DNA of 64,000 nt from Rhodospirillaceae bacterium (GTDB taxonomy: Bacteria > Pseudomonadota > Alphaproteobacteria > Rhodospirillales > UBA2165). The notes beneath the pieces were generated by a model. That model had not been told where the DNA came from. It ran no database searches and was given only the letters and a program-made list of their open reading frames with translations. Each line of letters begins with the position of its first letter. Position 1 is the stretch's first letter. This document shows, in pieces, positions 63,705 to 64,000 of the stretch. Location of the stretch: the NCBI GenBank assembly GCA_947467145.1, contig CANIGJ010000004.1, positions 62,001 to 126,000 of the forward strand, given 5' to 3'. Made by a program: the position numbers and the translations under genes.

Positions 63705-64000
63705 CTATTTGCCGAAATTGACGCGCGGCGGCGTCGAGCTGCCCTCGGGCGCGCGCAGATTCTCTTTCACCTTGGCGTCAGGATAGAAGATCGCGGCGAT
63801 CCAGCGGCCGGGGATGGTGCGCAGCTCGGTGTTATATTTGCGCACGGCCTCGATGTAATCGCGCCGCGCCACCGCGATGCGGTTTTCGGTGCCTTCCAAT
63901 TGCGATTGCAACGACAGGAAGCTTTGGTTCGATTTCAGTTCGGGATAGCGTTCCGACACGACCAGCAGGCGCGATAAGGCGCTTGTCATCGAAGCTTGCA
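63705..64000 (-). CDS. lemA: LemA family protein (5' end outside window)
   Basis: The C-terminal 98 or so residues of LemA are visible (LLVVSERYPELKSNQSFLSL, ENRIAVARRDYIEAVRKYN). The frame stays open to the right edge, so the gene is truncated by the window, not broken. LemA is a membrane-anchored helical protein. It is the upstream gene of the TPM-TPM operon. Confidence 0.92.
   Translation of the reverse strand, partial: QASMTSALSRLLVVSERYPELKSNQSFLSLQSQLEGTENRIAVARRDYIEAVRKYNTELRTIPGRWIAAIFYPDAKVKENLRAPEGSSTPPRVNFGK

Overview
The window is a gene-dense, high-GC chromosomal segment of an alphaproteobacterium, most likely of the Rhodospirillales type (inference). The evidence is a GcrA-family cell-cycle regulator, a DUF4167 protein, an RpoE/ChrR sigma/anti-sigma pair, the comF-grxC-nitrilase-DUF1178-ubiG-lysC-ptsP gene order, and Kdo/lipid A genes in the order waaA-lpxK-lpxL. 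I see no insertion sequence, prophage, CRISPR array or rRNA. There is one tRNA (Arg, ACG).

Layout. 1-3.9 kb: an envelope operon (end of a probable DUF374 acyltransferase, waaA, lpxK, lpxL, HAD hydrolase). 3.8-8.3 kb: M23 peptidase and xseA on the minus strand, purD on the plus strand, a secreted SH3 protein. 8.5-17 kb: gcrA-like gene, a standalone FliG C-domain-like protein, Nudix, gluQRS, two alpha/beta hydrolases, HNH nuclease, rpsD, a nucleoside deoxyribosyltransferase-like gene, a diguanylate cyclase, and a lipoprotein gene broken by one in-frame amber codon. 17-25.8 kb: uvrD, a large membrane protein, purB-MFS, GST, a secreted hydrolase. 25.8-31.8 kb: YdbC/PdxI-type reductase divergent from an MmyB-like regulator, radC-map-sfsA, a hydrolase and a methyltransferase. 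31.8-39.6 kb: comF, grxC, nitrilase, DUF1178, ubiG, lysC, ptsP. 39.8-45.5 kb: RodZ-like protein, then hisS-hemA-like-prfA-prmC. 45.7-51.5 kb: DUF4167, an NAD(P)-binding protein with MOSC, clpB, an HPF/cold-shock fusion. 51.7-58.7 kb: an RpoE/ChrR stress cluster. 58.7-64 kb: tRNA-Arg, an outer-membrane lipoprotein, a DMT exporter, a sorbosone-dehydrogenase-like protein, and a lemA-TPM-TPM operon running off the window.

The two most interesting points. First, the gene in the classical hemA position (hisS-hemA-prfA-prmC) encodes a recognisable glutamyl-tRNA reductase in which the catalytic cysteine of the STCNR motif is histidine (STHDR). It may be a retained but repurposed GluTR fold. Second, the 51.7-58.7 kb cluster looks like a compact singlet-oxygen/membrane-lipid regulon. 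I find three promoter-like sites with the same architecture (TGATCC, exactly 18 nt, TAtwmS-like -10). One lies before rpoE, one before the divergent amine-oxidase/DUF1365/cyclopropane-synthase operon and one before the DUF2177 gene, so all three transcription units appear to be under the same sigma factor.

Smaller regulatory signals include a 14-bp palindrome overlapping the start codon of the MmyB-like regulator, a 28-bp perfect palindrome plus REP-like hairpins after the DUF1178 gene, a candidate heat-shock promoter before clpB, and good intrinsic terminators after rpsD and clpB. All functions are read from sequence by eye; no database search was run.
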